Shown in pieces: positions 57,123 to 64,000 of a stretch of DNA of 64,000 nucleotides. The notes under the pieces were generated by a model, which was not told the DNA's origin, made no database searches, and worked only from the letters and a program-made list of their open reading frames with translations. The position numbers were made by a program, and so were the translations under genes. Origin of the DNA: Naasia lichenicola (GTDB taxonomy: Bacteria; Actinomycetota; Actinomycetes; Actinomycetales; Microbacteriaceae). Location of the stretch: contig NZ_SSSM01000003.1 in the NCBI RefSeq assembly GCF_004801885.1, positions 496,001 through 560,000 of the forward strand. The letters run 5' to 3'. Each line of letters starts with the position of its first letter. The first letter of the stretch is position 1.

Positions 57123-57484
57123 GCGAATCCCTCAACGAACAGATTGCTCTCAAGTTCGCCGGTCTCTCAGACCACGAGCTAGCGAAGCGGATCGAGAAGG
57201 CACCTGACTTCGGCTACGACGATGAAACCGTTGAGCTGAACCGTCGGCTTGCCCTTGGCGGTATGGCTTGGCGCTGGGCGCAGGGTGACCAGCACGTAGA
57301 GATCTACGTCCCGGCAGTCGAAGCAGCCCAACAGCTCAGCGAGCCAGATCTCATCACTCTGATGACGACGCTCGAGACGTCCAGCACTCCCCTAGCGGCA
57401 GCAGCTCGCGACGAGTACTTCAAGCGCCGTGGGGAGGTGATCGACGCAGCCATCGAGGCACGACGCCTAGAGGATCTGCAATGA
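57119..57484 (+). CDS. Hypothetical phage protein
   Basis: 121 residues, helical and acidic: QIALKFAGLSDHELAKRIEK, RRLALGGMAWRWAQGDQHVE, AQQLSEPDLITLMTTLETSS. Overlaps both neighbours by 4 bp. No family recognised. Confidence 0.5.
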   Translation: MSESLNEQIALKFAGLSDHELAKRIEKAPDFGYDDETVELNRRLALGGMAWRWAQGDQHVEIYVPAVEAAQQLSEPDLITLMTTLETSSTPLAAAARDEYFKRRGEVIDAAIEARRLEDLQ

Positions 57485-57597
57485 CCTGGTGGCAGAGGCT
57501 GATGCATGAATTTGGACGCTGCCCGAAGGAGAAGCTCGGCTATCGCTGCAGCGGTCACTTCGAGACAAATGAGTGCGGATGGGAGAAGCGCTCGTGA
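57481..57597 (+). CDS. 38-residue Cys-containing small protein
   Basis: Encodes MTWWQRLMHEFGRCPKEKLG and RCSGHFETNECGWEKRS. Three cysteines and two histidines could hold a zinc ion. Overlaps both neighbours by the 4-bp rule (ATGA and GTGA), the main evidence for it. Function unknown. Confidence 0.45.
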   Translation: MTWWQRLMHEFGRCPKEKLGYRCSGHFETNECGWEKRS

Positions 57598-58043
57598 GCC
57601 GGGTGACCAAGTTCCGAGCTTGGCAGCCTCACGCGTCGCTGCACCTTAAGCCTGGGATGTACCTAGTCGACGACATGGTTTGGTACCTCGAGCAAGACGG
57701 CAGGACTCTAGGCGGCGAGGTCTTCCTCACCAGGCACCTTGGCACGTCTCGCAGCAGCGAATTCTTCGAAGACGTCGAGATAATGCAGTTCACCGGTCTC
57801 ATAGATAAGAATGGGGTGGAGATCTACGAAGGCGACATCATCGACTCGGATCACAACTTCGGAGGACCGTTTGGAGCAACGGTCCATCGAGGCACCATCG
57901 TCTACGAGCACGCACGCTACTTGATCAAGACTGGAATCGTCGGCAACGATCTGACCACGCTCTATCGGGCGAATTGGAAGATCGAAGTCATCGGCAACAT
58001 CCACGAGAATCCTGAGTTGCTCAGTGGTGGAGAAGCGTCGTGA
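57594..58043 (+). CDS. YopX family phage protein
   Basis: 149 residues with the YopX core: VTKFRAWQPHASLHLKPGMY, IMQFTGLIDKNGVEIYEGDI (the family hallmark) and KIEVIGNIHENPELL. YopX proteins are widespread in temperate phages; function not established. I start at GTG (VSRVTKFRAW), which overlaps the preceding stop, rather than the ATG seven codons earlier. Confidence 0.88.
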   Translation: MSRVTKFRAWQPHASLHLKPGMYLVDDMVWYLEQDGRTLGGEVFLTRHLGTSRSSEFFEDVEIMQFTGLIDKNGVEIYEGDIIDSDHNFGGPFGATVHRGTIVYEHARYLIKTGIVGNDLTTLYRANWKIEVIGNIHENPELLSGGEAS

Positions 58044-58228
58044 GTGTGCGCTTGGTGGACGACGAGCAGGAGATCTTCGAACTCCTATTCGCCGATCCTG
58101 CCTTCACCGAAGCAGTCAATCGCAACAAGAACGGTGTGTTCCTGCTGGGAGCCAACGGCAAGAAGCGATACATCAAGCAGCTCAGCGTCGAGTCTGACGG
58201 AGCTTCAGAGGTCGGTGATGACGCTTGA
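58040..58228 (+). CDS. Hypothetical phage protein (62 aa)
   Basis: MSVRLVDDEQEIFELLFADP and FTEAVNRNKNGVFLLGANGK, acidic N-terminus. GTG start overlapping the YopX stop, end overlapping the antirestriction gene by 11 bp. Possibly a small partner of the ArdC-like protein. No family recognised. Confidence 0.45.
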   Translation: MSVRLVDDEQEIFELLFADPAFTEAVNRNKNGVFLLGANGKKRYIKQLSVESDGASEVGDDA

Positions 58229-59012
58229 GCAAACCCGCCCACAACTCGACGTTCCCAAGTCCCGCGAACTACTCGAAGGTCTGCTGACCCTCCCAGGCTC
58301 AACTGGCGAGAGCTACCGACGCTTCCACAACTACAGCCCACGCAACATCGGCTTCCTCGCACTGCAGGGCTGCCCGCCCGAACCGGTCGCCACCTTCAAG
58401 AAGTGGCAGGAGCTGGGTCGTCAGGTCCAACGCGGCGAAAAGGCGTACTCGATCCTCCGTCCCATCCAGATACGGATCGAGGACGCGAAGACCGAGCAGG
58501 TCAAGCTGATCAAGCGATTCAAGGTGGTCCGCGCTCTCTTCGCAGTGAGCCAGACCGACGGCGAGGAGCTGCCGGCATACGAGCCGCCTGAGTGGAGCAC
58601 AGAGCGCGCCCTTGGGAAGCTCGGCATCAGCCTGGTGCCGTTCCAGAACTTCGATGGCAACATCGGCGGCTACGCACGGGGCAAGGAGATCGCGATCAAC
58701 CCGGTCGCACCGTTCCCGCTGCGCACAACGATCCATGAGATCAGCCACGTCGAGCACGGGCATACGACACCAGAGCATCTGCAGCTCTACGCGGGACATC
58801 GCGGCACGTACGAGTTCGAGGCGGAAGCCAGCGCCTACGTGACCCTCAACGAGATCGGCGCGCTCGACGAGCAGACAGCCACCGTGAGCCGGGGCTATGT
58901 GCAGGGATGGCTCGGAGAACAAGAACCAGCTGAGGAGTCGCTACGACGCGTCCTCAACGTAAGCACGCGCGTCCTGGAGGCAGGGTACGCGGCAGAAGAA
59001 GGAGATCAATAG
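58218..59012 (+). CDS. ArdC-like antirestriction protein with zincin domain
   Basis: 264 residues. N-terminal ArdC-type ssDNA-binding domain: YRRFHNYSPRNIGFLALQGC, TFKKWQELGRQVQRGEKAYS, ILRPIQIR; C-terminal metallopeptidase with TTIHEISHVEHGH (H-E-x-x-H) and the third ligand in FEAEASAYV. ArdC proteins protect incoming DNA from restriction and are typical of plasmids and phages. Together with the resident type IIL enzyme this element carries both restriction and antirestriction. Confidence 0.88.
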   Translation: MTLEQTRPQLDVPKSRELLEGLLTLPGSTGESYRRFHNYSPRNIGFLALQGCPPEPVATFKKWQELGRQVQRGEKAYSILRPIQIRIEDAKTEQVKLIKRFKVVRALFAVSQTDGEELPAYEPPEWSTERALGKLGISLVPFQNFDGNIGGYARGKEIAINPVAPFPLRTTIHEISHVEHGHTTPEHLQLYAGHRGTYEFEAEASAYVTLNEIGALDEQTATVSRGYVQGWLGEQEPAEESLRRVLNVSTRVLEAGYAAEEGDQ

Positions 59013-59240
59013 ATGGCAGGAACGAAAATGGGGGGGGTATTAGCCGCCCGTATCAATATGGAGCGTCACGGCAAGGACTTTTACAAGTTGATCGGGGCTA
59101 AAGGTGGGCGCAACGGCGCGGGTCCGGACTACCGCAAGGGCGGACCGCTCGCCACTGGATTCGCAGCTCATCCCGACCTTGCTCGGATCGCAGGCGCTAA
59201 GGGTGGACGTATATCCAAACGGCGTAAGGCGGACGCGTAA
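59013..59240 (+). CDS. KGG-repeat small protein
   Basis: 75 residues with two copies of a G-A-K-G-G-R motif (LIGAKGGRNGAG and RIAGAKGGRISK) and the phrase FAAHPDLARIAG, as in KGG or 'stress-induced' repeat proteins common in actinobacteria and their phages. Codons 6-9 contain a run of eight G bases, where slippage would shift the frame. ATG with AAGGAG. Confidence 0.7.
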   Translation: MAGTKMGGVLAARINMERHGKDFYKLIGAKGGRNGAGPDYRKGGPLATGFAAHPDLARIAGAKGGRISKRRKADA

Positions 59241-59393
59241 GTGCCGAGGTACTACCGCATCGGCACCGGGCGCTTCGCTGGCATGTGGCACGTCCGCGAC
59301 TATCGCGATGGCAAATACTTTCACCTCGGGAGATTTCGCACGGAAGAGGAAGCCCTAGCGAAGATTGCAAGCCTTGACAATCAGCCCGACTAG
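59241..59393 (+). CDS. 50-residue hypothetical protein
   Basis: GTG start directly after the previous stop. Encodes MPRYYRIGTGRFAGMWHVRD and GKYFHLGRFRTEEEALAKIA, resembling a small AP2-like / phage integrase N-terminal-type beta domain. Function unknown. The ~150 bp after it hold no clear feature. Confidence 0.5.
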   Translation: MPRYYRIGTGRFAGMWHVRDYRDGKYFHLGRFRTEEEALAKIASLDNQPD

Positions 59394-59545
59394 ATCAAAA
59401 TAAGGGCGGCAGAGCAGAAGACGCGGGCGTATCAGTTTCCCCTCGCGTCGTGGCTCTCACTGGGGTGCGCGTCAAACCGTGAAGACGTGGTAACTGCCGA
59501 GCGAAAACGCTATTAGTACTAGGCGACCTCCCCCTTGATTTATCT

Positions 59546-59953
59546 ATGACCACTCAACCAACTATCAGCCGCGGCAAGATCCGCCTATGCAAGGTCTGCG
59601 GCAAGCAGATCGTTGTGTACAACACGACCCACAACAAGTGCGCGGACTGCTTCTACAAGAACACGAAACCGGTCGCGCAGAGGGGCAAGCAAGCCCGCCT
59701 CTGGGAAACGTTCCGCGACAAGGTCGCCCATCCCTACCTCGATAAGAAGTACGGACGTGCCTGCGTCGACTGCGGTGCCATGCCCGGCATGAAGCCGGAC
59801 GGCACTCCTCGACATCACGACGTCGACCACATCAAGAACAAGGGCAGCCACCCGGATCTGCGCTTCGACGTCAAGAACTTGGCGTACCGCTGCCGGTCGT
59901 GCCACATACGGAAGACGGACGGCAAGCCACCGATCGCGAGCAGCACGCTGTAG
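59546..59953 (+). CDS. HNH endonuclease
   Basis: 135 residues. An N-terminal zinc knuckle (RLCKVCGKQIVVYN, KCADCFYK), then CVDCGAMPG and the HNH core HHDVDHIKNKGSHPDLRFDV, KNLAYRCRSCHIRK with the second zinc pair. Phage HNH proteins often assist terminase in DNA cutting or are recombination nucleases; here it stands at the end of the early block, near attP, so in the circular phage genome it is not next to terS/terL. Confidence 0.87.
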   Translation: MTTQPTISRGKIRLCKVCGKQIVVYNTTHNKCADCFYKNTKPVAQRGKQARLWETFRDKVAHPYLDKKYGRACVDCGAMPGMKPDGTPRHHDVDHIKNKGSHPDLRFDVKNLAYRCRSCHIRKTDGKPPIASSTL

Positions 59954-59995
59954 CCAACCGGCTCCAGCGCACATCCTCACGATCAAGGAGTCGTC

Positions 59996-60469
59996 ATGCA
60001 CGGCATCGTCATCCCCGCGGTGGAGCACATCCTCCCCCACGTCACACGAGTCCAGGGCTATCGGGACATCCAGTCCGTAGTCCGGGGACCGTTCGAGAGC
60101 ATCGAGATGGAGGACCCCAACTTCGAGATGCTCGTCAACGAGGAGGGGAAGCTCACTCTGCTCCCGACCAACAGACGCGCCACCCTGCTCATGTACGTCC
60201 ACAACCCCAAGCTGGCGGAACGGGACATCATTTGCGGGGACGCCCTATTGGTCGGTCCGACCGATCACATGGGCGAAGGCACCGACATCCCGCAGGAGAT
60301 CGCGGATCTGATCCTCGGTCGCCAGCTGTTCGACATCCAGATGCCGGACGACGATCCGGACACCATCAAGACCGTCGAGCACGGCTTCACCAACTGGACG
60401 AACGCCTACGCGGCGGTCGTCCGGCTGCGGAGACACTACGACCGGGACTTCAAGGTAATACCCGCTTGA
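59996..60469 (+). CDS. DUF3846 domain protein
   Basis: 157 residues. VQGYRDIQSVVRGPFESIEM, EMLVNEEGKLTLLPTNRRAT and IICGDALLVGPTD are the DUF3846 landmarks (G-x-I-x-x-V, N-E-E-G-K-x, N-R, G-x-x-x-x-G). The family is common in phages and mobile elements; function unknown. ATG behind AAGGAG; followed at once by a terminator. Confidence 0.8.
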   Translation: MHGIVIPAVEHILPHVTRVQGYRDIQSVVRGPFESIEMEDPNFEMLVNEEGKLTLLPTNRRATLLMYVHNPKLAERDIICGDALLVGPTDHMGEGTDIPQEIADLILGRQLFDIQMPDDDPDTIKTVEHGFTNWTNAYAAVVRLRRHYDRDFKVIPA

Positions 60470-60478
60470 TCGAGAGTA

Positions 60479-60507
60479 AGTCCGCTACCAATCCAGGTGG
60501 CGGACTC
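60479..60507 (+). terminator. Terminator at the end of the early block
   Basis: Stem AGTCCGCTACC with GGTGGCGGACT (one T-G pair), loop AATCCA, then CTTTC. It closes the transcript 10 bp after the DUF3846 stop. Confidence 0.8.
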
Positions 60508-60545
60508 TTTCAATTAACGGGCAAGGTGATAAAATAGAAGGGCAA

Positions 60546-60656
60546 ATGAATAGCAACGCCCTACACAATTACCTGATCAAATCCACGGAAGCCAGCGAGG
60601 TTCCGTTGAAGGTGAGCGATAAAGGTGCTATCAAGCGCATCGCAAAGATGCTGTAG
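60546..60656 (+). CDS. 36-residue basic peptide with its own promoter
   Basis: Encodes MNSNALHNYLIKSTEASEVP then LKVSDKGAIKRIAKML. A TAAAAT box lies 15 bp before the ATG, just after the terminator, and GAAGGG serves as ribosome-binding site. It stands alone between the early block and the integrase (convergent). An inverted repeat GGCAAGCTTG / CAAGCTTGTCC at 60661-60740 follows and may terminate both. Confidence 0.4.
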   Translation: MNSNALHNYLIKSTEASEVPLKVSDKGAIKRIAKML

Positions 60657-60742
60657 ACGGGCAAGCTTGTAGCTCAAAGTTACATAGAGCGATGGTCGCG
60701 AACCTAGCGTACGGGTGTGGTAATCCCGTCAAGCTTGTCCAT

Positions 60743-62179
60743 CTACATCTTCCAATCGATCTTCACCCGTTCCGGGTCCAATGTGAACCGATTCCCGTCT
60801 ACCGAGTAGGCGGGTCTTTTCGTTGCCGGCATGATCTCGATGCGTTCGATGAGTAATTCGATCAGCTCGCGCCGCCAGCCATCGGGGTTCGCATCCCAAG
60901 CAGCCCTGACTGAGTCACCCGGCTTTAGGTCGAGCGTCGCCTTCGGACGGCGATGCTTCTGGATCTCTCGGTCTACAGACTCGAGCCGCTCAGCTACGCG
61001 GGCACTCGCCCGCTGGTACGCCGGCTTGTCGAGCGTGCCATCGGCGTAGTCGTCGATCATCTGCTGCGCTCGAATCGTCAGCTGCTCGTGCTCGCTCAGG
61101 AGCGCGCGTACGGAGCGTTGGTCAACGGAAGAAGCAGCGATCAGCTCGGAGAGCAGGGGCGTGTCCAGGCGTGCGCATATGAGTTCACGGACGAAGTGAT
61201 CCAGCGGCGGACTCTGCACCATGCAGCCGCCACAGCCGGCACCCTTCCGATCGGTCTCCGTCTGAGTCCTGCATTGATAGGTGCCGACCAGCCCTGAGCT
61301 GAAGCTCTTTGTCATGCCGTAGAGGTAGCCGCCACACTTCCCGCAGTGGAGCATCCCAGTAAGGAGGTAGCGACGATTCGACGGACGCTGCCGGGTCTGC
61401 GCCTTGCGATGCTTCGCCATCGACTGGATGGCTTCCCATTGGTCGCTACTGAAGATCGGCTCCCACTGTCCCGGGTAGCGCGTTCCCTCTACCTCTCTAT
61501 AGCCGGCGTTCCGATCGCGCTGCAGGAACTTCTTGATCTGATCCGGGTACCAAGGCTTCCCGACTCGGGTGAGGGTTGCGGTCTCGTTGAGTCGCCATGC
61601 GATCTCCCGATAGCTGTAGCCGTTCATGAACAGCTCGCCCATCTTGCGGACGACCGTTGCTTCGACTGGGTCGAGCGTCATGCGGTCTTGGCTGTACCCG
61701 TACGGACGAACGGGCGCGCCATATGGCTTGCCATCGATCGCGTTCTGCAGAAGCTTTCGGCGGATGCGATCTGAGTGGGTCTGACTTGATTGCTGGGCAT
61801 CCGCGAACCGCAGCGCATTCATCAGCACTTGGCTCATGTCGATCTCGCCGTCCATCACCGTGGCGATGAAGAACTTCTGCTTCTTGTGGATCTCCATCAG
61901 GCGCACCAGGTCCCTCAGCTGGCGCGTTATGCGGTCCACCTTCCAAGCAACGAACCCGTCGATCTCACCCGATTCGAGATCTGCCAGGAGTCGCTCGAAC
62001 TCCGGACGAACGACGTCGTCCTTGTAGGCGCTCATGCTGTTGTCGGTGTACTCCCTCAGCACATCCCATCCACGTTGCGCAGCCAACCCTCGATTGTCGA
62101 CTTGCTGCCTTTGGACACCAGCACCCTCACCATCCCGGTCAAAACTTATACGCGCATAGACTCCAATCATGGGTTTCAT
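60743..62179 (-). CDS. int: Large serine integrase
   Basis: 478 residues. Resolvase domain ~1-150 with catalytic Ser12 in VYARIS and the arginine-rich WKVDRITRQLRDLVRLMEIH; recombinase domain ~165-265 (PYGAPVRPYGYSQDRMTLDP, ATLTRVGKPWYPDQIKKFL); zinc-ribbon ~285-325 (LHCGKCGGYLYG and GAGCGGCM); coiled-coil insert ~350-410. It recombines attP with attB without a host factor; excision needs a directionality factor not identified here. It begins about 60 bp from attP, the usual arrangement. Confidence 0.95.
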   Translation of the reverse strand: MKPMIGVYARISFDRDGEGAGVQRQQVDNRGLAAQRGWDVLREYTDNSMSAYKDDVVRPEFERLLADLESGEIDGFVAWKVDRITRQLRDLVRLMEIHKKQKFFIATVMDGEIDMSQVLMNALRFADAQQSSQTHSDRIRRKLLQNAIDGKPYGAPVRPYGYSQDRMTLDPVEATVVRKMGELFMNGYSYREIAWRLNETATLTRVGKPWYPDQIKKFLQRDRNAGYREVEGTRYPGQWEPIFSSDQWEAIQSMAKHRKAQTRQRPSNRRYLLTGMLHCGKCGGYLYGMTKSFSSGLVGTYQCRTQTETDRKGAGCGGCMVQSPPLDHFVRELICARLDTPLLSELIAASSVDQRSVRALLSEHEQLTIRAQQMIDDYADGTLDKPAYQRASARVAERLESVDREIQKHRRPKATLDLKPGDSVRAAWDANPDGWRRELIELLIERIEIMPATKRPAYSVDGNRFTLDPERVKIDWKM

Positions 62180-62240
62180 CAGGTAGTTTCCTCTTTCTGG
62201 GCATGATTATGAGCCGGTCGGTCTCATCCGTCAATACCGA

Positions 62241-62280
62241 CGTATGGCACGTCGTAGGTTCGCTGACGATCTCCTCGTCG
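62241..62280. other. Right prophage attachment site (phage-host junction)
   Basis: Phage DNA (CGTATGGCACGTCGTAGGT) lies left of the core TC at 62260-62261, host coding sequence (GCTGACGATCTCCTCGTCG) right of it. Read with the phage half of the left junction it forms an imperfect dyad around GA: both arms begin CGTAT and 13 of the first 20 positions are symmetric. Confidence 0.85.
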
Positions 62281-63050
62281 CTCTCGAGGTTGAAGCCGAC
62301 GTCGACGATCACGGTGTCGACCCAGCTCCGGCATCGGCGGAGAGCCGTCGTGACGCGATCGGCCGAGAGCTCGGTCCAGCGACTCGGACGTCCGATCCCG
62401 GTCAGCACCGGGATGATCCGCGATCCCACCGAGTAGGGCTGGGCGATCCGCTCCAGCTGCGCCAGGTCGAGAGCGTCTGCTCCTGCGAGCCGACAGGCGG
62501 CAGCGAATCCGGGCGCCTCATCGAGCAGTCCGAGCGACGGCGCGATCGTTCCGCCATAGCTATCCGCGTCGACCAACGCGACGCGCTCCCCTCGCGCCGC
62601 CAGCTCGGCGGCCAGCGACAGGGCCGTCGTGGTGCGCCCCGGACTGCCGGCCGGACCCCAGACGACCACGATGCGACCGCCCGCTCGAGCCGGCGCCTCC
62701 GCGCGCTCGCGGGCGATGGAAGGCGGCTCGCCCTGCAGCACCGACTGGATCTCCTCCCAGCCTGCGGAGGATTCTACGACCTCATCGAGGCCGAGCTCGG
62801 CGAGGTGCGCACGATCGCTCGCCGACGAGGCGAGTGCGACCACCCGCACCTTGGCGACGCCGGCGACTCGCAGCACGGTCGGGGTGAGCACGGGCGCAGC
62901 GACGATCGCGCCCTCGGGACTCTGCCCTTCGATCGCAGCGATGAGCTCGAAGCTGCCGGCGGGACGTGCGATGAGCTCGTGACCGGCGTCGAGCAGCGAT
63001 CCGATGATGCGGTCTTCGACGTCGGCCGCCAGGGCCAGCACGATGCGCAT
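62261..63050 (-). pseudogene. 5' half of a CpaE/MinD-like ATPase gene, cut off by the prophage
   Basis: Encodes 263 residues: an N-terminal receiver-like part (MRIVLALAADVEDRIIGSLL), then the SIMIBI ATPase start with a deviant Walker A (WGPAGSPGRTTTALSLA), VALVDADSYGG (A' motif) and VDTVIVDVGFNLESDEEIVS. The frame continues into phage DNA for about 40 foreign residues and stops at 62139, inside the integrase 5' end. CpaE-like ATPases localise pilus or secretion machinery. The gene is coupled to the SAF-domain gene upstream (3 bp apart), as in Tad/Flp-like clusters. Confidence 0.9.
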
Positions 63051-63053
63051 CGA

Positions 63054-63764
63054 TCAGCCCGCGACCAGCGGCTGGCTCACCGGCACGACCGAGATCGCGT
63101 CGGAGTTGGCGATCGCCTGCAGCACCCGCGCGACCGCGGTCTTCGGGACCAGCACCTCGACAGCATGCGAGTCGGCATCGAGGATGAGTCCGGACGCCTC
63201 GACGATCCGGACGACGGTGGCCGATCCCACCAGCACCGCCGGCGGCGCGTAGCGACCCGAGTTCTCCTGCTCGGCGGCCGACCAGAGGTCGATGACGGTG
63301 CCCGCATCGACTCCCCGGGGCAGCTCGCTGGACGTCCGGATCACGATGGACGCGTCGCGGATGCTCGTCGGCGCTCCCACGGCGGCGATCGGCACGAGCT
63401 CGCCGGCGGCGACCGAGCGGGTAACCATCACCCCTCCATCCGGAAGATCGCCGTCGGAGAGGTAGCGCCCATCCGCTCCGCCGAGTCGCACCTCGATGGT
63501 GGTCAGCTGATCGGCCGTCACCAGATCGCCCGCGGCCAGCGGCTCGGCCGCCGCGTAGACCGCGACGGTCCGTTCGGCGGATCCGACGACGAGCACCACT
63601 CCCGTCACCGAGCCGACGACCAGCAGGATGCCGAGGACGAATCTGACGTCGAGCCAGAACCGCGGGCGGCTCGCCCCGCCCACTCCAGTTCGCGGCGATC
63701 CGGCGCCCGATCCCACAACGCGCCCTGGTCGCGCACCTGGTGCGCGGTTGCCTCCGCCAGCCAT
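63054..63764 (-). CDS. SAF-domain (CpaB/FlgA-like) membrane-anchored protein
   Basis: 236 residues. A basic, Gly-rich N-terminus and one helix (VRFVLGILLVVGSVTGVVLV) precede a SAF domain (AAAEPLAAGDLVTADQLTTI, MVTRSVAAGELVPIAAVG) and a beta-rich C-terminus. It resembles RcpC/CpaB or FlgA-type proteins of pilus assembly. ATG with GAAGGGA is chosen; the frame is open 21 codons further. It directly precedes the disrupted CpaE-like gene, supporting a shared surface-structure function. Confidence 0.75.
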   Translation of the reverse strand: MAGGGNRAPGARPGRVVGSGAGSPRTGVGGASRPRFWLDVRFVLGILLVVGSVTGVVLVVGSAERTVAVYAAAEPLAAGDLVTADQLTTIEVRLGGADGRYLSDGDLPDGGVMVTRSVAAGELVPIAAVGAPTSIRDASIVIRTSSELPRGVDAGTVIDLWSAAEQENSGRYAPPAVLVGSATVVRIVEASGLILDADSHAVEVLVPKTAVARVLQAIANSDAISVVPVSQPLVAG

Positions 63765-63868
63765 GCCGTTCCCTTCGATCGAGAACCATGCTGACCTGGT
63801 GCCCGAATCGCCGCTGAAGTTATCCACAGGAGATCCCGCGGATCCGCCATCTGCTCCATCACGCGTGG

Positions 63869-64000
63869 TCAGACGCGGACCGCGAGGATCGCGGCGAAGC
63901 TGACGATCTCGATCGCCGTGAGCGCCGCCGCCCGGCGCGGAAGACCCGGCTCGTGCAGAGCGAGATCCAGATGGTCGCGGCCGACCCGGTCGATGGTGCC
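63869..64000 (-). CDS. C-terminal end of a hypothetical protein (start outside window)
   Basis: The minus strand is open from the window edge to a TGA, coding for GTIDRVGRDHLDLALHEPGL, then PRRAAALTAIEIVSFAAILA and VRV: a polar part followed by a hydrophobic stretch at the C-terminus. Codon pattern fits the host. Too little is visible for a function. It would be upstream of the SAF-domain gene in the same direction. Confidence 0.4.
   Translation of the reverse strand, partial: GTIDRVGRDHLDLALHEPGLPRRAAALTAIEIVSFAAILAVRV

Larger units (their letters stand above)
23380..62260. mobile_element. Temperate, podovirus-like prophage (about 38.9 kb) with serine integrase
   Basis: Bounded by host gene halves that rejoin in frame when 38,881 bp are removed. 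It carries integrase next to the right end, divergent early (rightward, ~53.4-60.7 kb) and late (leftward, 46.5-27.3 kb) gene blocks, terminase, portal, scaffold, capsid, short-tail proteins, fibres, lysis genes, Lsr2, a restriction-modification enzyme and a VirD4-like ATPase. No tape measure, tail tube or sheath gene is seen, which fits a short-tailed virion. All structural genes look intact, so the prophage may be functional. Confidence 0.92.

Noticed and set aside
60661-60740. GGCAAGCTTG / CAAGCTTGTCC repeat as a second attachment site
   Set aside because: It is not found at the left end, and the host-gene junction fixes attachment elsewhere.
62251-62257. CCTAC as att core (present at both junctions)
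   Set aside because: Joining the host halves at CCTAC breaks the reading frame; joining at GA keeps it and gives 412 codons.
23380-62260. Single-subunit (T7-type) RNA polymerase gene to explain the late repeats
   Set aside because: No such gene is present in any frame; the repeat is better read as an extended -10 plus conserved leader.
62244-63794. 516-codon open frame antisense to the CpaE-like and SAF genes
   Set aside because: It crosses the phage junction and has no protein-like pattern; the opposite strand has clear domains.

Overview
The window is high-GC actinobacterial DNA, most like Microbacteriaceae (Microbacterium-type gene content: WhiB regulator, PdtaS-type histidine kinase, Lsr2, many 4-bp overlapping GTG/ATG starts). 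Two blocks of host chromosome (bases 1 to about 23,379 and 62,261 to 64,000) flank one integrated temperate phage of about 38.9 kb whose base composition is visibly lower in GC.

Left chromosome. In order: the end of a SigJ-like sigma factor, small conserved proteins, an MFS drug exporter, DedA and COG4705 membrane proteins, a ferric-reductase-like flavoprotein, and a tightly coupled leftward operon (M20 peptidase, GntR regulator, two permeases, two ATPases, alpha/beta hydrolase, solute-binding lipoprotein) that looks like peptide uptake plus hydrolysis. Then come tRNA-Lys(CTT), bcp, a YhgE-like membrane protein divergent from its probable TetR regulator with a long palindromic operator between them, WhiB, PdtaS, a thioredoxin-like protein, an aminodeoxychorismate lyase-like enzyme and a formylglycine-generating-enzyme-like protein.

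Prophage. A large serine integrase inserted the element into a CpaE/MinD-like ATPase gene. Joining the two halves at a shared GA dinucleotide restores an in-frame 411-residue protein, which fixes the element ends to the base. The late genes run leftward: TerS, TerL, portal, scaffold, capsid, two proteins resembling short-tail (podovirus) adaptor and nozzle proteins, two internal or ejection-type proteins, a C1q-like fibre, a lysis cassette with an M23 endolysin, a beta-helix tailspike and an Lsr2 silencer. No tape measure or sheath is seen. The early genes run rightward: ERF recombinase, small membrane and zinc proteins, YopX, ArdC-like antirestriction protein, HNH, DUF3846. Accessory genes are a MmeI-like type IIL restriction-modification enzyme, a Replic_Relax-family protein and, at the left end, a VirD4/TraG-like DNA-pump ATPase with small membrane partners. 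The last two families are better known from actinobacterial plasmids and conjugative elements.

The most striking points are: (1) a strictly spaced 29-bp promoter/leader repeat in front of three late transcription units; (2) the conjugation-type ATPase and Replic_Relax protein on a podovirus-like prophage lacking its own polymerase, primase or helicase; (3) a perfect 12-bp inverted repeat whose loop holds the ATPase start codon; (4) a compact promoter-plus-terminator unit that could make a ~47-nt RNA; and (5) a candidate phage origin with a consensus DnaA box and perfect inverted repeats.
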